Assembly (NCBI RefSeq): GCF_025997995.1
Contig: NZ_AP026683.1
Location: 2,728,501 to 2,792,500 of the forward strand
Reading direction: 5' to 3'
DNA from: Sediminibacterium sp. TEGAF015
GTDB lineage: Bacteria > Bacteroidota > Bacteroidia > Chitinophagales > Chitinophagaceae
Length of the DNA: 64,000 bases
This document shows positions 28,901 to 37,485 of the stretch, one piece after another (position 1 is the first letter of the stretch; the number at the start of each line of letters is the position of its first letter). A program made the translations under genes and the position numbers. The notes beneath the pieces were generated by a model, which did no database searches, was not told the DNA's origin, and saw nothing but the letters and a program-made list of their open reading frames with translations.

Positions 28901-30383
28901 AACAAGTTTGCGATTAAGACCAGTACTGATGACTGCATTTGTTGCCTCACTGGGATTTTTACCTATGGCATTGAGTAATGGTGCAGGAGCAGAAGTGCAA
29001 AGACCATTGGCAACAGTGGTAATTGGTGGATTGCTGATTGCAACCTTCCTGACTTTATTTGTATTGCCAGTATTGTATATTATGTTCGAAAAGGGATTTA
29101 AAAAGCCTGGAACTCCGGTAAATACAGCAGCTTTAATGGCAGGACTGTTACTGTCCGTTTCTGCTTTACATGCACAGAGTACAAGAGGATTGAATTCTTC
29201 CCGTTTCACGCCAGATTATACTGTTAAAACGATTGGGCTGAAAGCTGCCATAGATTCTGCTATTCAGAATAATCTGACATTAAAGAATGAACAGTTAAAA
29301 GCCAAATACCAGGAACTTATGGTAGGCACTGCAGGTAACTTGCCCAAAACGATGTTGCTTAGTGAAATAGGTCAAATCAATAGTATATATAATGATAATC
29401 GGTTTGGTCTAAGCCAGTCTACTGCTTTCCCCACTGTTTACAAGCGCGAAAAAGCCTTGTTGCAGGAAGAATTCAAAAGCAGTGTGTTGAATATTGCCGT
29501 AAAGGAAGCGCTACTCAGAAAACAAGTGCAGCAAGTGTATTACACATTGGTGTACATGCAAAAGAAAAAGAACCTGTTGCAGTTTTCCGATAGTTTATAC
29601 GCCGCTTTTTTTCAAAAGTCAGCCTTGCGTTTAAAAACAGGAGAGACAAATATTCTTGAGAAAACAAGTGCAGAAACTTTACTTGGACAAATTAATGTAC
29701 AGAAGGAACAGTTGTTGAAAGACGAAGCTGCCATGCAGTTGCAGTTTCACTTGTTACTGAACACAAATGAGTTTCTAGTGCCTTCCAACGATAATACAAC
29801 ACTGGAAGTCTCTGCTATTTTGGATACTGCATTAATTAATAATCATCCTGTATTACAAAGCATACAGCAGCAACAGCAAATTGCGCAGGCAGGTGTAGCT
29901 TTTGAACAAAGTAAGTTATTGCCCGACCTATCACTCGGGTACCTAAATGGAAGTATCCGTGGTATTGGTGCAGACGATATATTTTATACAGGAAAAAGAT
30001 TCAGCTCCATTCAAGTTGGGGTTGGTATACCTATTTTTAATAAAGCACAGAAAGCCAGAATTAATAGCGCAACACTCAATGAAAAAATTGCTGAATCACA
30101 ATATCAACAAGTGAAGCAACAAATCAATACAGAATATCAGGTTGCAATGGCTCAGTATCAGAAATTTCAGTCAACTGTTCAGTATATGGAAAGAACGGGT
30201 TTGAAAAATGCACAAATCATTACTGAAACAGCTAATAAGCAACTGGCAGCGGGAGAAATCAATTATCTTGAATGGGTGCAGTTGATAAATCAGGCCACCA
30301 TGGTAAAAAGCGATTATATAGAAGCTGTCAGAAGTTTAAACGAAGCCATCATCCAATTAATTTACTTTATTCAATCTAAATAA
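25986..30383 (+). CDS. CzcA-type heavy-metal RND pump fused to a TolC-like outer-membrane factor
   Basis: 1465 residues against about 1,040 for a normal pump. Residues 1-1035 are a heavy-metal RND permease with 12 predicted membrane helices. The helix-4 motif DFGLIVDGAVIIVE places Asp401, Asp407 and Glu414 where CzcA has its essential acidic residues, pointing to divalent cations (Zn/Co/Cd) rather than the Cu/Ag CusA motif. Residues about 1085-1465 are a TolC-like protein: long alternating helices, NNLTLKNEQLKAKYQ, and a barrel strand region. Between them (about 1046-1063) lies MAGLLLSVSALHAQ, which looks like a retained signal peptide with an A-x-A-type cleavage site. The adaptor gene follows after 2 bases. 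Confidence 0.92.
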   Translation: MLTRIIEFSVRNKLIVGLFLVALIGYGTIELTRLPIDAVPDITNNQVQVITVAPSFGATDIERLVTFPIEQANNNISGLLEIRSFSRFGLSLVTIVFDDNTDIYWARQQVAERLLQVQSQIPAGIGTPQLGPVSTGLGEIYQYVVRPEKGYEKQYDITELRTIQDWIVRRQLLGVKGVADVSSFGGKLKQYSVEVDPSKLLSYNITISDVFNALESNNQNTGGAYIEKGPTVLFIRTEGLLGNIEDIQNIAIKKIAGGTPLFIRDVAEVKIGHATRYGAMAFNDQGEVAGAVVMMLKGANSNVVIKNVKERIAQIQKSLPKGVVIEPFLDRTKMVNNAIGTVEKNLLEGALIVVFVLVLFLGNLRAGLIVASVIPLAMLFAVIMMNLFGVSGNLMSLGALDFGLIVDGAVIIVEAVMHQLSHSKKFAVVNRLSQQQMDKEVNHSASKMMNSAVFGQIIILVVYLPIFTLQGIEGKMFKPMAQTVAFALLGAFLLSLTYIPMMSSVFLSKNITHKATWSDRVMAQLERRYKKLLTTVIAFPKIVLTVVIGLFITAMIILSGLGGEFIPALEEGDFAVETRVLTGSNLNTTLERTQKAAGLLIKEYPEVEKVVTKIGSGEIPTDPMPMEASDLMVILKPKEEWTSAKNFTEMAEKMGNTLAAVPGITTGFQFPVQMRFNELMTGARQDVVCKIFGEDLDSLATYAAMVGKIAGTVEGAVSVYVESVTGMPQIMIEYNRNTIAQFNLNISEINKIVNASFAGQSTGLLFEGEKRFDLVVRIKGEMKQNLKDIQQLLIPTPSGIQVPLSQLATVTIKDGPNQIQREDAKRRIVIGFNVRGRDVESIVNELQQKIEKQVKFPAGYYITYGGAFENLNAAKARLMIAVPISLLLIFLLLYFAFNSVKHGLLIYSAIPLSAIGGIFFLALRDMPFSISAGVGFIALFGVAVLNGIVLIAEFNRLKKDGMDNLREIVLTGTSLRLRPVLMTAFVASLGFLPMALSNGAGAEVQRPLATVVIGGLLIATFLTLFVLPVLYIMFEKGFKKPGTPVNTAALMAGLLLSVSALHAQSTRGLNSSRFTPDYTVKTIGLKAAIDSAIQNNLTLKNEQLKAKYQELMVGTAGNLPKTMLLSEIGQINSIYNDNRFGLSQSTAFPTVYKREKALLQEEFKSSVLNIAVKEALLRKQVQQVYYTLVYMQKKKNLLQFSDSLYAAFFQKSALRLKTGETNILEKTSAETLLGQINVQKEQLLKDEAAMQLQFHLLLNTNEFLVPSNDNTTLEVSAILDTALINNHPVLQSIQQQQQIAQAGVAFEQSKLLPDLSLGYLNGSIRGIGADDIFYTGKRFSSIQVGVGIPIFNKAQKARINSATLNEKIAESQYQQVKQQINTEYQVAMAQYQKFQSTVQYMERTGLKNAQIITETANKQLAAGEINYLEWVQLINQATMVKSDYIEAVRSLNEAIIQLIYFIQSK

Positions 30384-30385
30384 TT

Positions 30386-31522
30386 ATGAAACAATATTTT
30401 TTTATACTGGCTTTATCTATTGCTTTAATTGCCTGTGGAACTAAATCTGGTCCTATGGAGGAGCAAGCTAAGGGCAATGCAGGAATAGATACTATTACGT
30501 TAACGGATGCTCAAATCAAAAATGCTGATATTCAGACAGGGCCTTTACAAACCGGAGAAATTTCTTCCTTGCTGAAAGTAAATGGTAAAGTGGATGTTCC
30601 GCCTCAAAATATGGTATCAATCAGTGTGCCGCTGGGTGGTTATTTAAAGACTAGCAAGTTGTTGCCAGGAATGCATGTGAACAAAGGAGAAGTGGTTGCC
30701 ACCATGGAAGACCAGCAATACATTCAGTTGCAACAGGACTATTTAATGGCGAAAGTAAAACTTAGCCAACTGGAGAAAGAGTATGTAAGACAGAAAGAAT
30801 TAAATGCCAGTCAGGCATCCAGCGATAAAATGTTACAGCAGGCAGAAGCCGATTTAAAATCACACCGGATTCTTTCAGCAGCATTGGCACAGAAACTGCA
30901 ACTGGTAGGCATACATCCTGCAAATCTTACAGAAAATAATATCAGCAAGAGCGTCAATATACATTCACCTATTGATGGGTACGTAACCAGAGTGAACGTA
31001 AACATTGGGAAATACATTTCACCTACAGAAATCATGTTTGAATTGGTAAATCCAACAGATATTCATCTGGCATTAAAAGTATTTGAAAAAGATCTGCCTA
31101 AATTGTTTATTGGTCAAGGGCTGATTGCATATACCAATAATAACCCTGAAAAAAAATACGATTGTGAAGTCTTATTAATGGGCAAAGACATCAATGCAGA
31201 AGGGTATACAGATGTACATTGTCATTTTGAACAGTATGATAAGGTGTTGATTCCTGGTACATACATGAACGCGGAAATAAAAGTTAAAAACAGAAAAGCA
31301 ATTGTGCTGCCTGCAGATGCCATTGTGCGGCATGACGGTAAACATTTCATTTTTAAGGAAGTAGCCAAACAGAAGTATGCCATGCTGGAAGTAACTGTTG
31401 GAGAAACCGAAAATGGGGTGACCGAACTGCTTGTTCCTGAGACAATGCTTACCGAATCTGGCAATTATGTTATTAAAGGGGCGTATACTTTGCTGATGAT
31501 GTTAAAGAATGAAGCAGAGTAA
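30386..31522 (+). CDS. Periplasmic adaptor (CzcB/CusB-like membrane-fusion protein), lipoprotein
   Basis: 378 residues with a signal ending LIAC (lipoprotein). There is a barrel-sandwich lipoyl half near VSISVPLGGYLKTSKLLPGMHVNKGEVVATMEDQQYIQLQ, a helical hairpin (about 110-170), a second lipoyl half (VNIHSPIDGYVTRVNVNIGKYISPTE) and beta-barrel domains. This is the standard HlyD/CusB layout. It bridges the inner-membrane pump and the outer-membrane channel. It is co-transcribed with the pump fusion. No N-terminal metal-chaperone-like His/Met-rich stretch is visible. Confidence 0.92.
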   Translation: MKQYFFILALSIALIACGTKSGPMEEQAKGNAGIDTITLTDAQIKNADIQTGPLQTGEISSLLKVNGKVDVPPQNMVSISVPLGGYLKTSKLLPGMHVNKGEVVATMEDQQYIQLQQDYLMAKVKLSQLEKEYVRQKELNASQASSDKMLQQAEADLKSHRILSAALAQKLQLVGIHPANLTENNISKSVNIHSPIDGYVTRVNVNIGKYISPTEIMFELVNPTDIHLALKVFEKDLPKLFIGQGLIAYTNNNPEKKYDCEVLLMGKDINAEGYTDVHCHFEQYDKVLIPGTYMNAEIKVKNRKAIVLPADAIVRHDGKHFIFKEVAKQKYAMLEVTVGETENGVTELLVPETMLTESGNYVIKGAYTLLMMLKNEAE

Positions 31523-31548
31523 TTAAATTGCGCTCAATCTTCAGATAT

Positions 31549-33186
31549 ATGATGAATCGCCGGATACTCAAATTATTGTTTGTATTCATTTTGTTTGGGC
31601 TTACGGTCCAGGGGACAGCTCAAACGTTGGATCAATTGGTAAAGCGTGGCCTGCAAAGAATGGCTGTTAAGAATTACAAAGGTGCGGTAGAAGACTTTAC
31701 GCAGGCACTAGAAGAAACACCCGATGATATCAATTTGTTTCTGAACAGAGCAATTGCTAAGAGAGAGCTGAAAAATTATGAGGGTGCAATAGAAGATATT
31801 GGGTTTGCATTGGAAGTGAATGACGCCAATGCAAACCTGTATTTTAACAGGGGGATTATTAAAGGACTTGCCGGTGATGCGTCTGGTGCAGTTGAAGATT
31901 ATAATAAAGCCATCACCCTAGGACCGGCAACTGCCAATATGTTTTTTAACAGGGGTATAGAAAAAGAACATATAGAAGATTATGCGGGTGCATTGAAGGA
32001 TTATAACCGCGCACTACAACTTAAACCCAATTATGGCGAAGTTTATTTTAACAGGGGCGTAGTTAAGTATGCTTTGAAAGACTTTGCAGGCGCTCTGGCA
32101 GATTACAATAAAGCGATTGCTTACAATCCAGAAAATACGGATGCCTGGTTTAACAGAGGGTATGTAAAAGCAAAACAAAACAATCATAAAGCCGCTTTGA
32201 TTGATTTTGATAAAGCCATTTCCCTAGACCCTGCAGCAGACATTTACTTTAATCGGGGTATTTCTAAAGCGGCATTAAACAATCATAAAGCAGCTATTGA
32301 AGATTACAATGAAGTAATTGCAATAGACTCATCGGTAGAGAATGTTTTTTTTAACAGAGCAATCAGCAAAATACAGTTGAAAGATTTTGATGGTGCTTTG
32401 CCCGATCTGAATCTGGCTTTAGAAAACAATCAGTCGAGTCCGGATATTTATTTTAACCGTGCATTGTTATACAGAGATAAAAAGCTTTTTAAAGAATCCA
32501 AGGCAGATTTTGACAGGGCCATTGTGCTCAGTCCTAAAAATGCAGACTTATTTGTAAACAGAGGATTGGTTCAGTTAGAATTAGCGGATACTGCAGCCGC
32601 AGTAGATGATTTTTCCAGTGCCATTGAATTGAATAAAAAGAATGTGAGTGCTTTCTTTAACCGGGGACTTCAGTTTGAAAGATCAGGTGATTATGAAGCT
32701 GCATTGGATGACTATAATCAGGCATTGAAGCTGGATCCGGGATATGGCGATATTTATTTTAACCGTGGTTATGTAAAAAATGCGCTGGGAGACAAGAAAG
32801 GGGCATTGGCAGATTACAATAACTGTATTCGATTAAGACCTGCAAATGCAGGCGCATGGTACAACAGAGGACTGGCTAGGTATGCTGCCAAAGATTTGGC
32901 AGGCGCATTGGCAGATTATAATCGTGTAATTCAATTAGACTCTCAGATGCCCAATATATTTTTTAACAGAGGGATAGTAAAGGGCCAGTTAAAACAGTAT
33001 GTTTCGGCTATAGCTGATTATGATAAAGCCATTGAACAAGACCCCAAAAACGGGGATATTTATCTAAATAGGGGGATTTTAAAAGTAATTCTAAAGCAAA
33101 ATGTAGCCGGATGTGAGGATTTGCAAAAAGCAGCAGCTATGGGCGTATTTGCAGCTACGATTGAGTTAGAGAAATCCTGCAAATAA
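31549..33186 (+). CDS. Exported TPR-repeat protein (about 15 TPR units)
   Basis: About 545 residues from the ATG at 31549; the frame also opens at TTG 31528. A signal peptide (RRILKLLFVFILFGLTVQGTAQ) precedes about 15 consecutive 34-residue TPR units. Most carry an F-N-R-G helix-A start and an A-x-x-D-Y-N-K-A-I helix-B core, for example YFNRGVVKYALKDFAGALAD. The final unit (GCEDLQKAAAMG) has a Sel1/TPR capping look. It is likely a periplasmic protein-protein interaction scaffold. It lies 26 bases after the efflux adaptor, but its link to metal efflux is unknown. Confidence 0.88.
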   Translation: MMNRRILKLLFVFILFGLTVQGTAQTLDQLVKRGLQRMAVKNYKGAVEDFTQALEETPDDINLFLNRAIAKRELKNYEGAIEDIGFALEVNDANANLYFNRGIIKGLAGDASGAVEDYNKAITLGPATANMFFNRGIEKEHIEDYAGALKDYNRALQLKPNYGEVYFNRGVVKYALKDFAGALADYNKAIAYNPENTDAWFNRGYVKAKQNNHKAALIDFDKAISLDPAADIYFNRGISKAALNNHKAAIEDYNEVIAIDSSVENVFFNRAISKIQLKDFDGALPDLNLALENNQSSPDIYFNRALLYRDKKLFKESKADFDRAIVLSPKNADLFVNRGLVQLELADTAAAVDDFSSAIELNKKNVSAFFNRGLQFERSGDYEAALDDYNQALKLDPGYGDIYFNRGYVKNALGDKKGALADYNNCIRLRPANAGAWYNRGLARYAAKDLAGALADYNRVIQLDSQMPNIFFNRGIVKGQLKQYVSAIADYDKAIEQDPKNGDIYLNRGILKVILKQNVAGCEDLQKAAAMGVFAATIELEKSCK

Positions 33187-33231
33187 GACCGTTTGTTGAA
33201 TTAATATACCATTAACACTTATAAAAGTTAA

Positions 33232-33265
33232 AACTAATACCAAAACTGTAATATTGGAATTAGTT
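33232..33265. promoter_or_regulatory. Long inverted repeat upstream of the LolA-like gene
   Basis: Arms AACTAATACCAA (33232-33243) and TTGGAATTAGTT (33254-33265) pair over 11 of 12 positions around a 10-nt loop. No U-tract follows on the plus strand, so it looks more like an operator or a leader hairpin than a terminator. It lies 33 bases before the start codon at 33299. Confidence 0.4.
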
Positions 33266-33298
33266 ATTATACTAATGAGAAAAATTAAACCAACAAAC

Positions 33299-34000
33299 AT
33301 GAAAAAGCTTTTATTATCTGCATTCGTTCTATTTGCTGCAGTCATCAGTTTATCTGCGCAATCTGTTGATGAAGTAATCAACAAGTATGTTCAAGCCATT
33401 GGAGGCGTAGAAAAATGGACTAAAGTCCAGTCATTAAAAGTAGAAGGCCAAATTGAAGTACAGGGTTTGGCAATCCCATTTACAATGCAGGCTGTGCATA
33501 TGAAAGGCATGCGTGTTGATGCTGAGTTTCAGGGAAGTAAAATCATTGACATTACTACTCCAACCAAAGGATGGTCTCAGAACCCATTAATGGGTAAAAC
33601 AGGTCTTGAAGAAATTACTGCTGACGAACTTAAATCCAAAATTGATGAGTTGGATGTGCAGGACGAATTTGTGAACTATAAAGAAAAAGGTTCGACTGTA
33701 GAATATTTAGGAAAGGAAGAAGAAGAAGGTACTTCTTATCACAAGGTAAAACTGACTACTAAAAACGGGAATGAAAAAACGTATTACTTCGATTTAAATA
33801 CCTATTTAATTTACAAGGAAGAAACAAGTGTAAAACAGCAAGGTCAGGAAATCAAACAATCCGTTAAGTACCTTGACTACCAAACTTTAGAAAATGGTAT
33901 TAAAATGGCTTTCAAGTCAGACATGGGAATGATGATGATGGTAACCAAAAAAGTTACGATTAATCCAACAATTGACGAAGCTATTTTCTCAGGCAAATAA
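33299..34000 (+). CDS. Exported LolA-like / outer-membrane lipoprotein-sorting-type protein
   Basis: 233 residues from the ATG at 33299, chosen because it opens a signal peptide (MKKLLLSAFVLFAAVISLSAQ); an upstream in-frame ATG would prepend a non-signal sequence. The mature part is beta-rich: VDEVINKYVQAIGG, KVQSLKVEGQIEVQG, YHKVKLTTKNGNEKTYYFDLNTYLIYKEE. This pattern is typical of LolA/LppX-like half-barrels annotated as lipoprotein-sorting proteins. It probably binds a hydrophobic ligand in the periplasm. The assignment is by fold pattern and carries no known specific function. It lies 8 bases before the propeller protein gene. Confidence 0.7.
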   Translation: MKKLLLSAFVLFAAVISLSAQSVDEVINKYVQAIGGVEKWTKVQSLKVEGQIEVQGLAIPFTMQAVHMKGMRVDAEFQGSKIIDITTPTKGWSQNPLMGKTGLEEITADELKSKIDELDVQDEFVNYKEKGSTVEYLGKEEEEGTSYHKVKLTTKNGNEKTYYFDLNTYLIYKEETSVKQQGQEIKQSVKYLDYQTLENGIKMAFKSDMGMMMMVTKKVTINPTIDEAIFSGK

Positions 34001-34008
34001 ATTTATTT

Positions 34009-37000
34009 ATGCGCAAACTTTTATTGTTCCTGATAACAGGAACCGCATCTTTATTGCATGCACAGAACATTCCCTCTCTGAATACGGCTCAGTTTCAGGT
34101 ATTGGGTGCAAGAGCATTGGGTCCTTCTACTATGAGCGGACGCATCACTGCAATTGAAGGTGCTTATGCTGATGGGCAATTGAACTTGTATGTAGGAACT
34201 GCCGGAGGTGGAATATGGAAGTCGCAGAACGGAGGACAATCCTTTAATTCCATATTTGATAAATACACACAATCAATTGGTGCAATTGCCATTGAACCCG
34301 GCAATGCCCGAGTAGTTTATGCAGGAACAGGGGAAAGCAATATGCGAAATTCTGTTTCATTTGGAACCGGTTTGTATAAAACAACAGACGGTGGTAGTAA
34401 CTGGCAAAAAATTGGATTGGATAGTACAGAGCATATTGCCAAAATACAGATTGATCCAACAGATAAAAAAGTGATTTATGTTGCTGCTCCGGGCCCTTTA
34501 TACAAACCTTCTACACACAGAGGTTTGTATAAATCTACTGATGGAGGAAAAACCTGGAATAAGATTTTGTTTATTGATGAAAATACCGGCTGCGCAGATA
34601 TAGCCATCAGCCCGCAAAATCCCAATATCATTTTTGCATCTAGCTGGCAATTCAGAAGAAAACCATTTTCTTTTGTATCAGGCGGTGAAGGATCAGGCTT
34701 TTATAAATCAACCGATGGAGGAAAAACCTGGAAAAAATTGACCAAAGGTTTGCCAGAAGGCAATTTGGGAAGAATTGTGATAACGGCAAATCCATCTAAA
34801 CCTTCTCATTTTCTTGCATTAGTTGAAGCCAAGCAATCAGGCCTTTATCAATCCAGTGATGATGGAGAATCCTGGACGCTATTAACTACTGCAACTGGTT
34901 TAATGGCTCGTCCATTTTACTTCAGCACATTGGTGATTGATCCAAAAGATCCCAAAAGAGTGTACAGGCCTGCGTATGAATTTGCTTATTCAAATGACGG
35001 AGGAAGCACTTTCAGCAATACGATTATTGGAGGAGTAACACCACATGCAGATCATCATGCGTTATGGATTAATCCTGCTAATACCGATATGTTATTTTTA
35101 GGAACAGATGGTGGAGTTTATCTGAGCTACAACAAAGGTGTTACTTGGCAATTTCTCAATAATTTGCCAGTCCCTCAGTTTTATCATGTGAGTGTAGATA
35201 ACCAAACTCCTTATAATGTGTATGGTGGATTACAGGATAATAATAACTGGATGGCTCCGAATACAGCACCAGGTGGGGTTGCAGCAACCGATTGGAAAGC
35301 ACTTGGTGGGGGAGATGGATTCTGGGTTCAACCTGATGCGTTAGATGAGAAAATTATTTATGCTGAATCGCAGGGAGGAGAAATGTATCGCATCAATCTT
35401 AAAACCGGATTGTCCAATGTTATTAAACCCAAAAAACAATCAGGGGAAGAAGACCACAGATGGAACTGGAATACACCCATTGTCACTGCAAAGTCTACAA
35501 CAAAAAATGCGGCCGGAAAACCTCAAAGCAATTTATATGTGGGGGCGCAGTATCTTTTCCGTTCAAGAGACAATGGTATTAATTGGGAAAGAATTTCTCC
35601 GGATTTAACAACCAACAATAAAGCCATTCACAATAAGTCAGAGAATAGTGAGAGCATAACTGGTGATAATACCAGTGCAGAAAATCACGGTACTATTTTT
35701 ACCATTGTACAGCAACCTGCAAATGAAAATATTATCTGGGTTGGAACAGATGATGGTAATTTAATGGTTACATACAATGGAGGAAAAACCTGGGAGAATA
35801 AAAATTCCGGAATAACTAAAGCAGGAGTGCCTGCACAAGCATGGATTAGTAGTATTGAATTGTCTTTGCACAATCCGAAACGAATTTTTGTAACACTTGA
35901 TCATCATATGTATGGCGACAACAATACTTATGTTGTGGTTAGCAATGACGGCGGCAATACATTTACCAAATTTGAATCGGAAGAATTCAGTGGCTATGCG
36001 CATATCATCCGAGAAGATTTCAAAACGCCCGATCTGTTGTTTTTAGGAACAGAGTCTGGTTTTTTTATTTCACTGAATGCAGGTAAAACCTGGATGAGAA
36101 GTAAATACCAGAATATGCCCTGGTACAGTCTGGTAAGGGATATAAAAATACATCCGGCCACGAGTGATTTAATTGTAGCTACACATGGAAGAGGCGTTTA
36201 TATTGTAGACAATATTCAGCCATTAAGAGAAATGGTAAAATCAGATTTATCCAAAGCTTTGTTGTTTTATCCTGTTCAGCCATTTAAGTATGAATATGGA
36301 GCGCAATATCCTCAGTCACCAACTAATTTAGTTGGCTATGTTGGTGCTGGAAAATCATTGGCACCTACCTTTTATTATTACTTAAAAGAAAGAAGTAATG
36401 ATGTTGTGAAGATTGAAATTTACAATAGCGACAATAAAAAAATAAAAGACATCAATGGCACGGGTGTAAAGGGTTTAAATAAAGTAATGTGGACCTTAAC
36501 ATCTAATCCTCCCAAAGTAGCCAAAGGTGGTTTTGTTGCACAATCTTCTGTACAATATGCGGGAGTATATGGACCAAAAGTACCAGCGGGTAATTACAAA
36601 GTAAAAGTAAAAGCTGGCAAAGACAGTTCAGAGCAGATGCTGCAAGTACTGCCCAATCCAACAGCAGGACTAACTCAAGCAAATCTTCAGAAGCTATATC
36701 AGCAGAATATGCGGATGTTTACTTTGATAGAGCAACTGGCAGAGATGGTTGCTACTATAGACTCTAGCATAAGTGCTTATGTAAAAGATACAACCAGTAG
36801 TGAGATAGCGAAGGTTCAGAAATCAAAAGAAAAAATGGCAGCTTTAGATTCGTTCCGAAAAGAATTATTAGAGTTGAATCGTAAGTCTATTTTCTTTGAC
36901 GAAGTAAAATTCAGAAGAAAACTCACTGATTTTTATCTTGATCTCGTGATTGCCCTAGATCCTTTATCACCGAATCAGGAAAAAGGCATCGATTTACTGG

Positions 37001-37047
37001 AGGCTGAGTTTAAGCAATACCAACAGCGATTGAAGTCTTTATTATGA
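34009..37047 (+). CDS. Exported VPS10/BNR-repeat beta-propeller protein
   Basis: 1012 residues with a signal peptide (MRKLLLFLITGTASLLHAQ). It carries many BNR/sortilin-like Asp-box repeats of the form S-x-D-x-G-x-T-W, for example STDGGKTWNK, STDGGKTWKK, SSDDGESWTL, YNGGKTWENK and SNDGGNTF, consistent with one or two large beta-propellers up to about residue 740. The C-terminal 270 residues contain a beta-domain (FYYYLKERSNDVVKIEIYN) and a helical segment (about 880-1012). These are often annotated as glycosyl hydrolases, but I see no catalytic signature, so I prefer a binding or secreted propeller role. A strong terminator follows at 37161. Confidence 0.85.
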   Translation: MRKLLLFLITGTASLLHAQNIPSLNTAQFQVLGARALGPSTMSGRITAIEGAYADGQLNLYVGTAGGGIWKSQNGGQSFNSIFDKYTQSIGAIAIEPGNARVVYAGTGESNMRNSVSFGTGLYKTTDGGSNWQKIGLDSTEHIAKIQIDPTDKKVIYVAAPGPLYKPSTHRGLYKSTDGGKTWNKILFIDENTGCADIAISPQNPNIIFASSWQFRRKPFSFVSGGEGSGFYKSTDGGKTWKKLTKGLPEGNLGRIVITANPSKPSHFLALVEAKQSGLYQSSDDGESWTLLTTATGLMARPFYFSTLVIDPKDPKRVYRPAYEFAYSNDGGSTFSNTIIGGVTPHADHHALWINPANTDMLFLGTDGGVYLSYNKGVTWQFLNNLPVPQFYHVSVDNQTPYNVYGGLQDNNNWMAPNTAPGGVAATDWKALGGGDGFWVQPDALDEKIIYAESQGGEMYRINLKTGLSNVIKPKKQSGEEDHRWNWNTPIVTAKSTTKNAAGKPQSNLYVGAQYLFRSRDNGINWERISPDLTTNNKAIHNKSENSESITGDNTSAENHGTIFTIVQQPANENIIWVGTDDGNLMVTYNGGKTWENKNSGITKAGVPAQAWISSIELSLHNPKRIFVTLDHHMYGDNNTYVVVSNDGGNTFTKFESEEFSGYAHIIREDFKTPDLLFLGTESGFFISLNAGKTWMRSKYQNMPWYSLVRDIKIHPATSDLIVATHGRGVYIVDNIQPLREMVKSDLSKALLFYPVQPFKYEYGAQYPQSPTNLVGYVGAGKSLAPTFYYYLKERSNDVVKIEIYNSDNKKIKDINGTGVKGLNKVMWTLTSNPPKVAKGGFVAQSSVQYAGVYGPKVPAGNYKVKVKAGKDSSEQMLQVLPNPTAGLTQANLQKLYQQNMRMFTLIEQLAEMVATIDSSISAYVKDTTSSEIAKVQKSKEKMAALDSFRKELLELNRKSIFFDEVKFRRKLTDFYLDLVIALDPLSPNQEKGIDLLEAEFKQYQQRLKSLL

Positions 37048-37160
37048 TAGTTGTGATAACTAAATTGTTACAGTTGTGATAACTAACTAATCAGGATTAA
37101 ATTTGGAAATAGAAAGAGTAAAATTCATATTTTAACATTTGACCGGATAAAACCGCAAAA

Positions 37161-37186
37161 AATACCTGCTTTATGCAGGTATTTTT
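37161..37186 (+). terminator. Rho-independent terminator after the propeller gene
   Basis: A perfect 9-bp stem AATACCTGC / GCAGGTATT with a 5-nt loop is followed by a T-rich run. It lies 114 bases after the stop of the BNR gene. Leading A residues mean it could also work in the other direction. Confidence 0.8.
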
Positions 37187-37288
37187 ATTATTATTTGCGT
37201 CAATTTGCGGATTTTTAAAAATTCCCGCATTTTAGTCTTTTTTAATGTGTCCATTCGTACTAATCAACTCATATTTACGTTAATAATC

Positions 37289-37347
37289 ACCACTTTTTCT
37301 ATTAAAAACTTTGCTTATTCATGCAACTTTTTAAAAATCAAAGTGGT
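37289..37347. other. Nested imperfect stem-loop in the susC upstream region
   Basis: Three sets of arms nest around one loop: ACCACTTT (37289-37296) with AAAGTGGT (37340-37347), TTAAAAA (37302-37308) with TTTTTAA (37328-37334), and TTGC (37311-37314) with GCAA (37323-37326). It lies about 80 bases upstream of the -33 element, so it may be a small RNA or an upstream regulatory site rather than part of the leader. Confidence 0.35.
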
Positions 37348-37424
37348 CATAAAAAAGGTACAAATCATTCATATATAGGTGACGAACAAATTTTTCTAAA
37401 TTTTCTATTAAGATTTAACAAAAA

Positions 37425-37454
37425 TTTTGTTTAAACCAAAAAATGTGTATTTTG
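37425..37454 (+). promoter_or_regulatory. Likely Bacteroidetes-type promoter for susC-like gene, with overlapping palindrome
   Basis: TTTTG at 37425-37429 and TATTTTG at 37448-37454 are separated by 18 bases, close to the Bacteroidetes -33/-7 pattern. The start codon is 32 bases downstream of the -7 box. A palindrome AACAAAA-a-TTTTGTT (37417-37431) covers the -33 element, and GTGTA/TACAC arms (37445-37449 and 37455-37459) flank the -7 box. Confidence 0.5.
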
Positions 37455-37485
37455 TACACGCTTAATAACCAGTAAACTGCCATTT

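Larger units (their letters stand above)
37048..37485. other. 438-base non-coding region ahead of susC-like gene
   Basis: This is the only gap over 300 bases. It contains two 15-bp direct repeats (AGTTGTGATAACTAA at 37049-37063 and 37072-37086) and a strong terminator (37161-37183). It also holds a nested imperfect stem-loop (37289-37347) and a palindrome overlapping the -33 element of the likely promoter (37417-37454). No convincing small ORF is visible. The length and structure suggest concentrated regulation of the downstream SusC/SusD genes. Confidence 0.7.

Noticed and set aside
28703..29209. 168-codon minus-strand ORF inside the efflux fusion
   Set aside because: It is antisense to conserved RND helices and reads as a low-complexity shadow of the real gene.
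31549..33186. Tandem DNA repeat or CRISPR-like array
   Set aside because: The periodicity of about 102 bases is explained by 34-residue TPR protein repeats; the DNA units diverge and have no constant repeat/spacer pattern.
34009..37047. Sialidase or other glycoside hydrolase
   Set aside because: Asp-box propeller repeats alone do not prove hydrolase activity, and I could not find the sialidase catalytic set of arginines, Tyr/Glu and Asp.
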